Source of the DNA: Spongiibacter marinus
GTDB taxonomy: Bacteria > Pseudomonadota > Gammaproteobacteria > Pseudomonadales > Spongiibacteraceae
NCBI RefSeq assembly: GCF_016906995.1
Contig: NZ_JAFBBD010000005.1
Location: 1-64,000 of the forward strand
Direction: 5' to 3'
Length of the DNA stretch: 64,000 nt
Shown: one piece after another, positions 19,120-28,420 of the stretch
Position numbering within the stretch: position 1 is the stretch's first letter
How the letters are laid out: every line of letters starts with the position of its first letter
Notes under the pieces: model-generated
What the model was told of the DNA's origin: nothing
What the model saw: only the letters and a program-made list of their open reading frames with translations
Database searches by the model: none
Position numbers and translations under genes: made by a program

Positions 19120-19497
19120 ATGGATATTGCAAAACTTCAGAAGCAGCTCGAAGCAGAGCACAAAGCGCTTGATCAGAAGTTCAAGTTTATTTCAGATCTG
19201 CAAGCACTGATGAAAAAGCACGGCCAAACTGCCGAAGGCCTGCTGGAAATTTTGAATGAAACTGAAGCTGCGGCACCTAAGAAGCGCGGCCGTAAACCCG
19301 CTGCTGCCAAAGCCGCTCCCGTCGCTAAAAAAGCGGCTGCTAAGAAGCCTCGCAAGAAGCAGGCCGCGCGCCCACTGCGTAAGTTTAAGCATCCAAAAAC
19401 CGGTGAAGTTGCAGAGACGCGCGCGCCACAGGTTGATAAAAAGATCCGTGGTTGGGCAACTGAGCTGAAGACTGACTGGCGCAAGCTGGAAGTTTAA
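19120..19497 (+). CDS. H-NS/MvaT-type nucleoid-associated protein
   Basis: 125 residues in three parts. Residues 1-48 form an amphipathic coiled coil (MDIAKLQKQLEAEHKALDQK) suited to oligomerisation. Residues 53-85 form a basic Ala/Lys/Pro linker with an AT-hook-like KKRGRKP and AAAKK repeats. Residues 87-125 (KFKHPKTGEVAETRAPQVDK, then IRGWATELK) resemble the H-NS/MvaT C-terminal DNA-binding fold with NPxTGExxETRG and LKxW. The linker is longer and more histone H1-like than in E. coli H-NS. It probably coats AT-rich DNA. Ends at a strong terminator. Confidence 0.8.
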   Translation: MDIAKLQKQLEAEHKALDQKFKFISDLQALMKKHGQTAEGLLEILNETEAAAPKKRGRKPAAAKAAPVAKKAAAKKPRKKQAARPLRKFKHPKTGEVAETRAPQVDKKIRGWATELKTDWRKLEV

Positions 19498-19535
19498 GCT
19501 CGTCGCAGAGAAAGAATTAAGCCGTTTGGCTTGAT

Positions 19536-19563
19536 AAAAAAACCGCCTTAGGGCGGTTTTTTT
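19536..19563. terminator. Bidirectional terminator
   Basis: Seven As, CCGCC, a four-base loop, GGCGG and seven Ts. It is symmetric and serves both the H-NS-like gene (plus) and the convergent fumarylacetoacetase-family gene (minus). Confidence 0.92.
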
Positions 19564-19565
19564 GT

Positions 19566-20234
19566 TTAGGGCGTTTGCACTTCTGTTGTCACACTGAGCA
19601 GCTTGTCGAGCTGGCAGGTAAGGGTGTCGCCATTTTGCAGTGGCCCCACGCCTGCCGGGGTTCCCGTCAGCACAATATCGCCGGGCTGCAATGTGAAGCT
19701 CTGACTAATGTCGGCAAGTAATACATCGATGGGAAACAGCATATCGCTGCAGTGACCCGATTGCTGCCGTTCACCGTTGCGATGCAGCTCAAAACGTAAC
19801 TCTCGCCAGTCGGGGACACTGGCCGCCGGAACAAATGCCGACAGCGGGCAGGCGCCGTCGAACGCTTTGGCTCTCTCCCAGGGGTGGCCTTTGGCCTTTA
19901 GTTCTGACTGAAGCTCCCGAAGGGTGAGATCGAGCGCCAAGCCGTATCCTGCTATCGCGGCCAGGCAGTCTTCAGGTTTCGCCTGGCTTAACGTCGAGCC
20001 GATCAGCAGGGCGACCTCTAGTTCGTGGTGGCATTCACCCTTGCCCTGTGGGAGCGCTATTGGCGCCTCCAAGGCAGCCAGGGCGCTGGCGGGTTTGATG
20101 AAAAGCAGCGGCTGCTCGGGTACCGGGTTATTCAATTCCTTGGCATGAGCCGCGTAGTTGCGGCCCACACAGACGATTTTTCCCGGTGGCATCTCCAGCG
20201 GGCGACCATCGATAAAACGGTGTTGCGAATACAT
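19566..20234 (-). CDS. Fumarylacetoacetate hydrolase-family protein
   Basis: 222 residues, one FAH C-terminal domain, resembling YcgM/FAHD1. Visible metal and fold motifs are KIVCVGRNYAAHAKEL, LFIKPASAL, the acidic ligand segment CHHELEVALLIG, and DIVLTGTPAGVGPLQNGD. Members hydrolyse or decarboxylate acylpyruvates and oxaloacetate-like acids. Residue cluster RELQSELKAKGHPWERAKAFDGACPLS is typical. It starts 13 bp after the stop of the FAD-linked oxidase, suggesting a two-gene operon. Exact substrate uncertain. Confidence 0.9.
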   Translation of the reverse strand: MYSQHRFIDGRPLEMPPGKIVCVGRNYAAHAKELNNPVPEQPLLFIKPASALAALEAPIALPQGKGECHHELEVALLIGSTLSQAKPEDCLAAIAGYGLALDLTLRELQSELKAKGHPWERAKAFDGACPLSAFVPAASVPDWRELRFELHRNGERQQSGHCSDMLFPIDVLLADISQSFTLQPGDIVLTGTPAGVGPLQNGDTLTCQLDKLLSVTTEVQTP

Positions 20235-20246
20235 GGCAAAGCCCTT

Positions 20247-21659
20247 TTAGTCGAAAATTTTTCCAGGGTTCATTACGCCGTTGGGGTCAAAAACCTGCTT
20301 CACGTGGCGCATCAGCGCAATTTCCTCGGGGCTGCGCGAGTATTGTAGATAGTCTTTTTTCAGCAGGCCGACACCGTGCTCGGCCGATACGCTGCCGCCA
20401 AAGCGTTGCACAATATCGAACACCGCCAGGCTGACCTTGCCACATTGCTCAAAGAATTCACTTTTATCCAGACTGTCTGGCTTGAGAATATTCAGGTGTA
20501 GATTTCCGTCGCCAATGTGTCCAAACCAAATGATCTCAAAATCCGGGTATTCGCTATTTACGATATTCTCGACTTCGCTGAGGAAGTTGGGGACTTTTGA
20601 AATGACCGTGGAAATATCGTTTTTATAGGGCGTCCATCGTGAAATGGTTTCGGAGATATCCTCGCGCAGACGCCACAGGTTTTTTAGCTGCTCAAGGCTT
20701 TGGCTCATTACGCCATCGAGTACCCAGCCTTCCTCTACGCAGGCTTCGAATAAGGCCATTGCCTGTTCTTCGGTTTCGTCGTTGAGTTTTTCGAATTCCA
20801 GTAGGGCGTAGTAAGGGCACGTCGACTCGAAGGGGCGTGGCAATTTGCTGTGCTCAACGACTTTTTGCAGCGCTTGCTCGGAGAAAAACTCGAAGGCAGT
20901 CAGGTCCATTTCTGATTGAAAACGGTTGAACAGGTTCATGATGCCATCGAAGTTCTCAACACCCAGTACAAAGGCAGTGAGGTTTTTCGGTTGTCGGGTT
21001 AACTGCATCGTTGCTTCGCAGATCAGTCCGAGGGTGCCCTCGGCACCGATAAACAGCTGGCGAAGGTCGTAGCCGGCATTGTTTTTAAGCAGGCCGTTGT
21101 TCAATTCCAGTATGTCGCCAGCGCCGGTGACAACGGTCAGCCCGGCAACCCAGTCGCGGGTCATGCCCCAGCGAAGAACCTTGATACCGCCAGCATTCGT
21201 GGAAATATTACCGCCAATCTGCGAGGAGCCCGCAGAGGCGAAGTCGACGGGATAGTAGAGGCCCTGCTCGTCGGCGAAGTGCTGTAGCTGTTCGGTAATC
21301 ACGCCAGCCTGACAGCGCACGGTGCGGTCGATAGCGTTGAAGTCACTGAGCTGGTTCATATAGTCGAAGGAGACAACCACCTCGCCGTTGGCAGCCACGG
21401 CGCCGCCGCTCAGGCCGGTGCGACCGCCACTTGGCACCACTGCCAGCTGTTCGGCGTTGGCCAGTTTAACAATGGCTTGAACGTGCTCGGTGCTGCGCGG
21501 AAAAACGACCGCCAGTGGTGCGGGCTCCCAGGCCTTGGTCCAGTCTCGGCCGTGGCTGTGAAGGGTGTCGGCGTCGCAGCGAACTTTGTCTTCGCCAACA
21601 ATGGCTTGAAGCTCAGCAATAACACGCTCTGGAGAGGAATGGAGATTGGCGGAAGACAT
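20247..21659 (-). CDS. FAD-linked oxidase, probable D-2-hydroxyglutarate dehydrogenase
   Basis: 470 residues from ATG 21659. N-terminal PCMH-type FAD domain (VVPSGGRTGLSGGAV, SSQIGGNISTNAGGIKVLRWG) and a C-terminal catalytic domain with metal/substrate motifs HIGDGNLHLNI and SAEHGVGLLKKDYL, as in D-lactate and D-2-hydroxyglutarate dehydrogenases. It is divergent from serA with about 90 bp between the start codons. In Pseudomonas, serA and a neighbouring D2HGDH are known to work together: SerA reduces 2-oxoglutarate to D-2-hydroxyglutarate and this enzyme re-oxidises it. A D-lactate role cannot be ruled out from sequence alone. Confidence 0.85.
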   Translation of the reverse strand: MSSANLHSSPERVIAELQAIVGEDKVRCDADTLHSHGRDWTKAWEPAPLAVVFPRSTEHVQAIVKLANAEQLAVVPSGGRTGLSGGAVAANGEVVVSFDYMNQLSDFNAIDRTVRCQAGVITEQLQHFADEQGLYYPVDFASAGSSQIGGNISTNAGGIKVLRWGMTRDWVAGLTVVTGAGDILELNNGLLKNNAGYDLRQLFIGAEGTLGLICEATMQLTRQPKNLTAFVLGVENFDGIMNLFNRFQSEMDLTAFEFFSEQALQKVVEHSKLPRPFESTCPYYALLEFEKLNDETEEQAMALFEACVEEGWVLDGVMSQSLEQLKNLWRLREDISETISRWTPYKNDISTVISKVPNFLSEVENIVNSEYPDFEIIWFGHIGDGNLHLNILKPDSLDKSEFFEQCGKVSLAVFDIVQRFGGSVSAEHGVGLLKKDYLQYSRSPEEIALMRHVKQVFDPNGVMNPGKIFD

Positions 21660-21748
21660 GGCAAATTGCCTCGGAAATTGACTACAGGAAAAGCGTTTTA
21701 TGATACCATATTGCGCTTTCATATTTCCCCTCCGAGAGCACATCCCCG

Positions 21749-22975
21749 ATGGCAAAAACCTCCCTAGACAAGGCCAAGATTAAATTCCTTCTCTTAGAAG
21801 GTGTTCACCAGTCCGCCGTAGACGCACTCCACGCCGCTGGCTACAGCAACATCGACTACTATCAGAAGGCCCTGCCCGACGATGAGCTAAAGCAAAAGAT
21901 CGCCGATGCCCATTTTGTTGGCATTCGCTCGCGTACCCAGCTGACGGCTGACGTGTTTGATTCGGCGAAGAAATTGATCGCGGTGGGTTGCTTCTGTATC
22001 GGCACAAATCAAGTAGACCTAAAAGCGGCAACTGAGCGCGGTATTGCGGTGTTCAATGCGCCGTTCTCCAACACGCGCTCGGTCGCCGAGCTGGTGATCG
22101 CCGAAGCGATCTTGCTGTTGCGTGGCATTGCTGAAAAGAACGCGGCGGCCCACCGTGGCGAGTGGATGAAAAGTGCTGTCGGCTCTTATGAAATTCGCGG
22201 TAAGCGCCTGGGAATTATCGGCTACGGCTCTATCGGTATGCAGCTTTCGGTTATTGCGGAAGGCCTGGGTATGGAGGTGTGCTTTACCGATGTTGTGAAC
22301 AAGCTGCCACTGGGCAATGCTGTTCAAGTGAGTTTGGGTGAATTGCTGGCGACCTCCGATATTGTCAGCCTTCACGTGCCGGAAACGGCGTCCACGCAGG
22401 ATATGATCGGTGCCAATGAGCTGGCCCAGATGAAGAGCGGGGCGATCCTGATCAACGCCTCGCGCGGTACGGTTGTTGATATCGATGCCTTGTGTAACGC
22501 GCTGAGCGATGCCCGCTTGTCAGGCGCTGCAATCGATGTATTTCCCGAGGAGCCGCGCGGCAATAACGACGAGTTTATCTCGCCGCTGCGTGAATTCGAC
22601 AACGTTTTCCTCACGCCGCATATCGGTGGTTCAACGGTAGAGGCTCAGCAAAACATCGGTCTGGAAGTGGCCGATAAGCTGGTGAAATACTCTGACAATG
22701 GCACAACAACCTCGTCGGTTAACTTCCCTGAAGTGGCGCTGCCGGCCCACCCAGGCAAACACCGTATTCTGCACGTGCACCGCAACGTGCCGGGTATTCT
22801 CAGCGCCATTAACCAGATTTTCTCTGAGAACAATATCAATATCTCGGGTCAGTACCTGCAAACCAACGACCAAGTCGGTTACGTGGTCATGGATCTGGAT
22901 AAGGACTCTGGGGCCTTGGCTCAAGAGAAGTTGTCGCAGATTCCCGACACTATCCGCTGCCGCTTGCTGTTCTAA
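21749..22975 (+). CDS. serA: D-3-phosphoglycerate dehydrogenase
   Basis: 408 residues, E. coli-type SerA length (410). It catalyses the first step of serine synthesis. Substrate domain FVGIRSRTQLTADVF, NAD domain GKRLGIIGYGSIGMQLSVIAEGLGMEV, catalytic arginine in NASRGTVVDIDAL, and the His-Glu pair in EEPRGNN and LTPHIGGSTVEAQ. The C-terminal ACT domain (RILHVHRNVPGILSAINQIF) suggests serine feedback inhibition. It is divergent from the putative D-2-hydroxyglutarate dehydrogenase gene; a small conserved protein follows 12 bp downstream. Confidence 0.96.
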   Translation: MAKTSLDKAKIKFLLLEGVHQSAVDALHAAGYSNIDYYQKALPDDELKQKIADAHFVGIRSRTQLTADVFDSAKKLIAVGCFCIGTNQVDLKAATERGIAVFNAPFSNTRSVAELVIAEAILLLRGIAEKNAAAHRGEWMKSAVGSYEIRGKRLGIIGYGSIGMQLSVIAEGLGMEVCFTDVVNKLPLGNAVQVSLGELLATSDIVSLHVPETASTQDMIGANELAQMKSGAILINASRGTVVDIDALCNALSDARLSGAAIDVFPEEPRGNNDEFISPLREFDNVFLTPHIGGSTVEAQQNIGLEVADKLVKYSDNGTTTSSVNFPEVALPAHPGKHRILHVHRNVPGILSAINQIFSENNINISGQYLQTNDQVGYVVMDLDKDSGALAQEKLSQIPDTIRCRLLF

Positions 22976-22987
22976 GTCAGCGCACTG

Positions 22988-23356
22988 ATGGCTGAGCTGG
23001 AACGCCTTGAGGCGCTGCTGGATAAAACGGCCCTGGTGGCGCTGAGCTACTTTGATGTAGACGGTGCCGCATTGCAGCAGCGCATGCTGTCGGGCAAGGT
23101 CGTGCGGGTAACGCCCAGCGACGGCATTACTCTGCGCCCGCCTCAGGGTGAGGAATTTACCCTGCCCTCGTCCATGTCGCCGTGGTTTATTGCGCCGCCA
23201 GGTCAATACCGCGATGGCGCTGGCCACGCTGTCGACAACCCGGATTATCTGGTCACGTGGAATGTGTATCGCTGCCAAGATAAGGATAAGCCGGAGGGCG
23301 AGCACCAGTGGTGGGAGTGGGTGGCCAATACCCAGCCACCCACGGTGGGCAGCTGA
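22988..23356 (+). CDS. Hypothetical protein downstream of serA
   Basis: 122 residues, soluble, no signal peptide. It starts MAELERLEALLDKTALVALSYFDVDG and has a strand-rich middle (GKVVRVTPSDGITLRPPQGEEFTLP), then aromatic PSSMSPWFIAPPG and a Trp-rich tail (HQWWEWVANTQPP). I do not recognise a named domain. Similar small proteins are found beside serA in Pseudomonas. The spacing (12 bp after the serA stop) suggests co-transcription. Function unknown. Confidence 0.7.
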   Translation: MAELERLEALLDKTALVALSYFDVDGAALQQRMLSGKVVRVTPSDGITLRPPQGEEFTLPSSMSPWFIAPPGQYRDGAGHAVDNPDYLVTWNVYRCQDKDKPEGEHQWWEWVANTQPPTVGS

Positions 23357-23462
23357 TCTTTTTCGCCACTGCCAAAATGCCAATTGAGCTGTTTTGCCAT
23401 AGGTCTGCGCAAGCCACCTTTCTATACTGAGCGCTTATTCGCACAGCTAGAAGGACGCGGCC

Positions 23463-24485
23463 ATGAAACTCGGCTTACATTTGGGCTACTTTCAAAAGCA
23501 ACCCACAGATCGCTTTATCGAACTTGCACAGGCTGCGGAAAACCTCGGCTTTGACTCTGTGTATACAGCGGAAGCCTACGGTTCCGACTGTTTTACCCCC
23601 TTGGCGGCGATCGCCGCAATGACCTCTAAGATTCGACTGTGTACCGGCGTTATGCAAATTTCGGCGCGTACCCCCGTGTGCGCCGCGATGTCGGCACTGA
23701 CCCTCGACCATATTTCCAATGGTCGCCTGTGTCTGGGCGTGGGGGTATCGGGGCCGCAGGTTGTTGAGGGCTGGTATGGCCAGCAGTTTAAGCGCCCTTT
23801 GGAGCGCACGCGTGAGTGGTTGGATATCTTCCAGCAGGTCATCGCCCGTGAGGCGCCGGTGGAGTTCAGCGGCAAGCAGTACAACCTGCCCTACAACGGG
23901 CCGGATAGCCTGGGTCTGGGCAAGCCCCTGAAGAGTATTACCCATCCGCTGCGCAATAAGATTCCGGTATTTCTCGGCGCTGAAGGGCCTAAGAACATCG
24001 CTCTTGCGGCAGAGCGATTCGACGGCTGGATGCCTATATTTGTCTCGCCCTACCGTATGGATATCTTTGAGGAAAGTCTGGCAAATAAGCCTGAGGGCTT
24101 CGAAATTAATGCCATGGTGAATTGCATCATTAACGATAACCTCGAAGAAGCGATGTTCCCGGGCAAGATGACCATGGCTCTCTATCTCGGCGGCATGGGC
24201 GCCCGCAAAGATAACTTCCATAAGAACTTGATGGGACGCATGGGCTTTGGCGACGAAGCCGAAAAAGTGCAGGACCTGTGGTACGAGGGTAAGCACGAAG
24301 AGGCGATCAAGGCCGTGCCGGATGCCTTAGTGGATGAAATTTCCCTGGTGGGCCCGAAGGAGCGAATTAAAGAACGCTTGCAGGACTGGAAGAAATCACC
24401 GGTGACCAGCCTGATGATCGGCCACCGCGATCACTTTGAAACGTCGGTCGAAACCATGGAGTTTTTAGCTGAGGCGGTTCTCTAA
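23463..24485 (+). CDS. LLM-class oxidoreductase, F420-dependent-like
   Basis: 340 residues of the luciferase-like TIM barrel, in the F420-dependent-like group (Rv3520c-like). Motifs are KLGLHLGYFQKQPTDRF, the strand TAEAYGSDCFTPLAAIAAMT with KIRLCTGVMQISARTP, and NGRLCLGVGVSGPQVVEGWYG. The name of the group implies F420, yet no F420 biosynthesis gene is seen here and gammaproteobacteria generally lack it, so FMN is likely. Ribosome-binding site AAGGACGCGG precedes ATG 23463. It ends at a clear terminator. Substrate unknown. Confidence 0.87.
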   Translation: MKLGLHLGYFQKQPTDRFIELAQAAENLGFDSVYTAEAYGSDCFTPLAAIAAMTSKIRLCTGVMQISARTPVCAAMSALTLDHISNGRLCLGVGVSGPQVVEGWYGQQFKRPLERTREWLDIFQQVIAREAPVEFSGKQYNLPYNGPDSLGLGKPLKSITHPLRNKIPVFLGAEGPKNIALAAERFDGWMPIFVSPYRMDIFEESLANKPEGFEINAMVNCIINDNLEEAMFPGKMTMALYLGGMGARKDNFHKNLMGRMGFGDEAEKVQDLWYEGKHEEAIKAVPDALVDEISLVGPKERIKERLQDWKKSPVTSLMIGHRDHFETSVETMEFLAEAVL

Positions 24486-24505
24486 GCCTGCCTGTCCAAC
24501 CTTTT

Positions 24506-24545
24506 CCCCACCACCGGCCGGGTGGTGGGGCGCTTCTTGTTCTCT
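24506..24545 (+). terminator. Probable terminator after the LLM gene
   Basis: CCCCACCACC and GGTGGTGGGG form a 10-bp stem around a five-base loop, followed by a pyrimidine-rich stretch (CGCTTCTTGTTCTC) rather than a pure T-tract. Confidence 0.7.
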
Positions 24546-24675
24546 CCTCCTTTAAATTCGCAAAGACCCATAACGAAAACATTGTGTTTTAGCGTTGCTG
24601 TAGTTAGGCTACATATCTGCGTCGCGTGTTTTGGCGCGCCATAACAATAATGAATAATGACAGATGGTACTCACT

Positions 24676-27261
24676 ATGCGTATGTTCTCTTGCCTCGGCC
24701 GGGGCTTGCTGCCCGGCTGCGTGTTGCTGCTAGGTGCGAGCCCGGTATTTGCTCAACAAGCGCCAGTTGCCGCCAAGGAAAAAATGGGCGGTACTATCGA
24801 AGAGGTGCTGGTAACGGCCCGTAAGCGCTCGGAAAATTTGCAGGAAACACCGGTTGCGGTCACCGCGATGAGCGGTGACGACTTGCGTGCCCAGGGCATT
24901 TTGAGCACCACCGAGTTGAGTAAATCGGTGCCCAGCTTGCAGATTAACGACAGCACGTCGGCGCAGATTTTTATTCGCGGTATTGGTCAGCGGGCACCGA
25001 TGGCGCGCTTTGATCCCTCGGTGAGTGTATATCTGGACGGCATATTTATTCCGCGCCCGGATGGCCAGCTGCTGGATACTATTGACGTCGACAGTGTGCA
25101 GGTCTTGCGTGGCCCTCAGGGCACGCTATTTGGCAAGAACAACACCGGCGGCGCCCTTGTTTTCACGCTGAGCAAACCTGAGGATGTTGCCAGTGGTTAT
25201 GTGGAGGGTGGCCTGGGTAGCTATGGTGAGAACCGGCTGCGGGCAGCGGTGAATATGCCGGTGAGTGAGGACTTCCTTACGCGCCTGTCAGTGAATAGCC
25301 ACCGCCGCGACGGCTTTCTCGAAGACCGCAGTATCGGCGACACGCAGTCCATTGACCGACTCTCGGCCATCTTTCAAACCCGCTGGCTCGCCAGTGATAG
25401 CCTGACACTGGATACCCTGACTTTCCTCGGCAAAATTCGCGAGCGCTATCCCACCTATCACTGCAAAATTGTCAATGATGACGCCTTGTTTGTGGATGGC
25501 CTCGGTCTGCTGTGGCCGGGCGATACCGACCCGAGTAACCCTCGGGCGTATCGCGACAACTGCGAGGCGAATGACCGGGATAAGCAGCCCGATTTGGTGA
25601 CCAATCAGGGTGATCAGCAGTATCAAGTTAAAGATCAAGATGTTGTGCTGCTCGGCGCGACGGCAGACTGGGAGCTCAATGCCGATCACAGTATCAAGGG
25701 GATTTTTGGCTACCGCGACGCGGTGAAAGGCGGGCCTCAGAGCAATGCGGATGAAGGCGGCCCAGCGCCCTTTTTGCGCGGCATCGTGTTGGGTGACAGC
25801 GACCAGGAATCGCTGACCTTAGAATTGCAATTCAACGGCCGGCTATTCGATGGCGCCGTAGACTACACGGCGGGGCTGTTCTGGCAAGATGAATATAAGA
25901 ACGAGCGCTTTATGGTCGGCAGCCCATTGGTTGGTGCCGATTCCACCTCCTTGGCGCAGTTGTTGGCCGGGCAAGTCCCCAGCTCGGCATTGATCCCCCC
26001 GGGTGGCACTAACCCTCCGGTGCTGGGCGCGCTGGTGCCGCTGGCAACGGTGCAGGATTTTGAAATATTCGGCGAGACAGCGGCGGCCTTTGCGCAAGCA
26101 ACGTGGCACATCACTGAGGACTGGGAGCTGACCGTCGGCGGTCGCTACACCGAAGAGAGTCGCGACTCCGAACTGGCTACACGCGAGGCCGACCTGGCGG
26201 CGGTGTCTACCGCCTTGACCTCGGCCGATCCGCGATTTGTGCCGGTCGAGCCGTCGATGGGCATTCATACTTTCCTGGGCACCTGGTCTCAGGACCCGCT
26301 GAGTATTGCCCAGGATATTCTGCGAGAGGCCTACCCCGATATCATCGGTGCGCCATTAGGCGCTGCCAAAAACTACGAAACCAGCAGCACCTTTAAGGAG
26401 TTCACGCCGATGGCATCAACCTCCTGGGTGCTGCCGGAGTCGCTACTGGAAAATAGTCTGGTGGATTCCGCCATGGTCTATGCCACGTGGAGCAATGGCT
26501 TCAAGTCGGGCTTTCACGAGCCCAGCGGGGTCGATGGCTTAGCGGTGGTTGAACCGGAGTTGCTGGAAAACCGTGAAATCGGCTTCAAGATAGACGCACT
26601 GGAGCGGTCGCTGCGCTTCAATGTGGCGCTGTATGTCATGACCTTCGAAAATATGCAGCTGATCACCGTGAGCGTGGACTCGGCCAATTCGCTGATCGTG
26701 ACCTCGCAAAATGCCGGCGAGTCGACGATTGAGGGCGGCGAGATGGAGCTGACGTGGCTGCCGACCATGAATACCTTGATTACCCTGAGCTACAGCAATA
26801 ACAACTACAGCTTTGTCGAGTTTGAAGATACGGCTCTGCTACCGCTGGCGGTGGCGGGCGACAGCGTTGCAATCGATCGCAGTGATGAAGAGTTTGCGGT
26901 GTCGCCGAGGAAAACGGCGGCACTGGGTGTTCAGTACACCTTGAATACAGAGGTGGGGTTGTTCACGCCGCGTATTGATTTGAGCTACAAGGGTGAAGTG
27001 TATATGGGCTTGGATGACGCCTCCTGGGACGTGGCCAAGCGCAACCCGGGCTTGGTGTATGCCGACGACTATATGCTGGTCGACCTGCGCCTGAGCTGGA
27101 GCAATCGCGAGGACGACCTGAACATCGCCGCCTACGTGAAAAATGCCACCGATGAGCGCTACGATATTGGTGCTGTGGCAACGGGTGAGTCGCTGGGGAC
27201 TTATGCTCAAGCGCTGGGGGATCCCCGGTTTTACGGTGTAGAAGTCTTTAAGCGGTTTTAA
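24676..27261 (+). CDS. TonB-dependent outer-membrane receptor
   Basis: About 861 residues. Signal peptide (to SPVFAQQ), a TonB box-like IEEVLVTARKRSENLQE, plug domain (QIFIRGIGQRAPMARF, SVSVYLDGIFIPR, VQVLRGPQGTLFGKNNTGGAL), a 22-strand barrel, and a terminal strand ending in YGVEVFKRF. ATG 24664 or 24682 are alternative starts. The VTARKR and FIRGIG patterns place it in the broad family seen in marine and alkane- or steroid-using proteobacteria. No transporter or regulator genes are adjacent, so the ligand is unknown. Confidence 0.93.
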   Translation: MRMFSCLGRGLLPGCVLLLGASPVFAQQAPVAAKEKMGGTIEEVLVTARKRSENLQETPVAVTAMSGDDLRAQGILSTTELSKSVPSLQINDSTSAQIFIRGIGQRAPMARFDPSVSVYLDGIFIPRPDGQLLDTIDVDSVQVLRGPQGTLFGKNNTGGALVFTLSKPEDVASGYVEGGLGSYGENRLRAAVNMPVSEDFLTRLSVNSHRRDGFLEDRSIGDTQSIDRLSAIFQTRWLASDSLTLDTLTFLGKIRERYPTYHCKIVNDDALFVDGLGLLWPGDTDPSNPRAYRDNCEANDRDKQPDLVTNQGDQQYQVKDQDVVLLGATADWELNADHSIKGIFGYRDAVKGGPQSNADEGGPAPFLRGIVLGDSDQESLTLELQFNGRLFDGAVDYTAGLFWQDEYKNERFMVGSPLVGADSTSLAQLLAGQVPSSALIPPGGTNPPVLGALVPLATVQDFEIFGETAAAFAQATWHITEDWELTVGGRYTEESRDSELATREADLAAVSTALTSADPRFVPVEPSMGIHTFLGTWSQDPLSIAQDILREAYPDIIGAPLGAAKNYETSSTFKEFTPMASTSWVLPESLLENSLVDSAMVYATWSNGFKSGFHEPSGVDGLAVVEPELLENREIGFKIDALERSLRFNVALYVMTFENMQLITVSVDSANSLIVTSQNAGESTIEGGEMELTWLPTMNTLITLSYSNNNYSFVEFEDTALLPLAVAGDSVAIDRSDEEFAVSPRKTAALGVQYTLNTEVGLFTPRIDLSYKGEVYMGLDDASWDVAKRNPGLVYADDYMLVDLRLSWSNREDDLNIAAYVKNATDERYDIGAVATGESLGTYAQALGDPRFYGVEVFKRF

Positions 27262-27306
27262 GCGAGTGCTGCCGCCTGCGCAGGGCAAGGCGGCGCTAGC
27301 GTTTCT

Positions 27307-28281
27307 TTATTGCTGGTGATAGTCCAGGCACTGCGTCACTTCATCCGCGGCGCCGAGGATCACGGGGACGCGCTGGTGGATATGCTCGGGCTGAATGTCG
27401 AGAATATTCCCGTCGGGGGTGCAGACTTTGCCGCCGGCTTGCTCGACGAGCAGTCCCATTGGGTTCGCCTCGTACATCAGGCGCAGTTTGCCGGCCTGCT
27501 CGGGTTTGCGGGCGTCCCAGGGGTAGCAGAACAGACCGCCGCGACACAGTATGCGGTGCACATCGGCCACCATCGCTGCCACCCAGCGCATGTTGTAATT
27601 CTTGCCTCTGGGGCCTTCGCTGCCCTGTAGCAGTTCACCAATATAGCGCTGCATAGCGGGGTGCCAGTGGCGCTGGTTCGACATATTAATGGCGAATTCC
27701 TTGCACTCCCTGGCAATGCTGACCTCGGCCTCGGTGAGCAGGTATTCCCCCGATTTCGGCTCGTAGGTAAACATCACCACGCCTTTGCCTAGGGTTAATA
27801 CCAGCATTACAGATGGCCCGTAAAGTACATACCCCGCAGCCAATTGTTGGCGGCCCGGCTGTAAGAACTCAGCCTCGCTAACGGCGCCTTCGCCGCGGCT
27901 GCCGAGCACCGAAAAAATGGTGCCGACCATACTGTTTATATCGATATTCGACGAGCCGTCCAGTGGGTCGAACGTGACCAAAAATTCGCCATCATTGTGG
28001 GCGGCGACGACCTCATCTTCCTCTTCAGAGGCAATGCCGCGCACGCTGGGCAATGCCGACAGTGCGGTTTTAATGCGCTCGTTGGCGATCACATCCAGCT
28101 TCTTTTGCTCTTCTCCCTGAACGTTCTCTGCACCGGCGGCACCGAGAATATCATTCAGCGCGCCGCCGGACAGGTCGTCGCGAATGGCGCGGCTGACCTC
28201 GGCAATCGACAAAATCAGTTGTGCCAGTGTCGATGAAGGCGCGTTAGAGGAAAGGTAGTCAGAGAGGTTCTGGCGGGACAT
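27307..28281 (-). CDS. fbp: Fructose-1,6-bisphosphatase class I
   Basis: 324 residues from ATG 28281. It removes the 1-phosphate of fructose 1,6-bisphosphate in gluconeogenesis. Metal and active-site motifs are visible: [11 protein letters not shown], the [11 protein letters not shown] signature, SVMLVLTLG, and the C-terminal [38 protein letters not shown]. An upstream TTG at 28311 is less likely as start. No allosteric insertion is evident. Complements the aldolase and kinase block at 7-14 kb. Confidence 0.95.
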   Translation of the reverse strand: MSRQNLSDYLSSNAPSSTLAQLILSIAEVSRAIRDDLSGGALNDILGAAGAENVQGEEQKKLDVIANERIKTALSALPSVRGIASEEEDEVVAAHNDGEFLVTFDPLDGSSNIDINSMVGTIFSVLGSRGEGAVSEAEFLQPGRQQLAAGYVLYGPSVMLVLTLGKGVVMFTYEPKSGEYLLTEAEVSIARECKEFAINMSNQRHWHPAMQRYIGELLQGSEGPRGKNYNMRWVAAMVADVHRILCRGGLFCYPWDARKPEQAGKLRLMYEANPMGLLVEQAGGKVCTPDGNILDIQPEHIHQRVPVILGAADEVTQCLDYHQQ

Positions 28282-28420
28282 ATCGGGAGCATCCGGTCGG
28301 TGTGGTAACAAAGCAGCTATTATGCCAGTGGGGGTGCATCAGTAACAGTACGTTGCGCAGGCGGGGTTACTGTTCTAGCTTCAAGGGGAAAGGTCGCTTC
28401 GCAACAGGGAGGTTGTCGAA

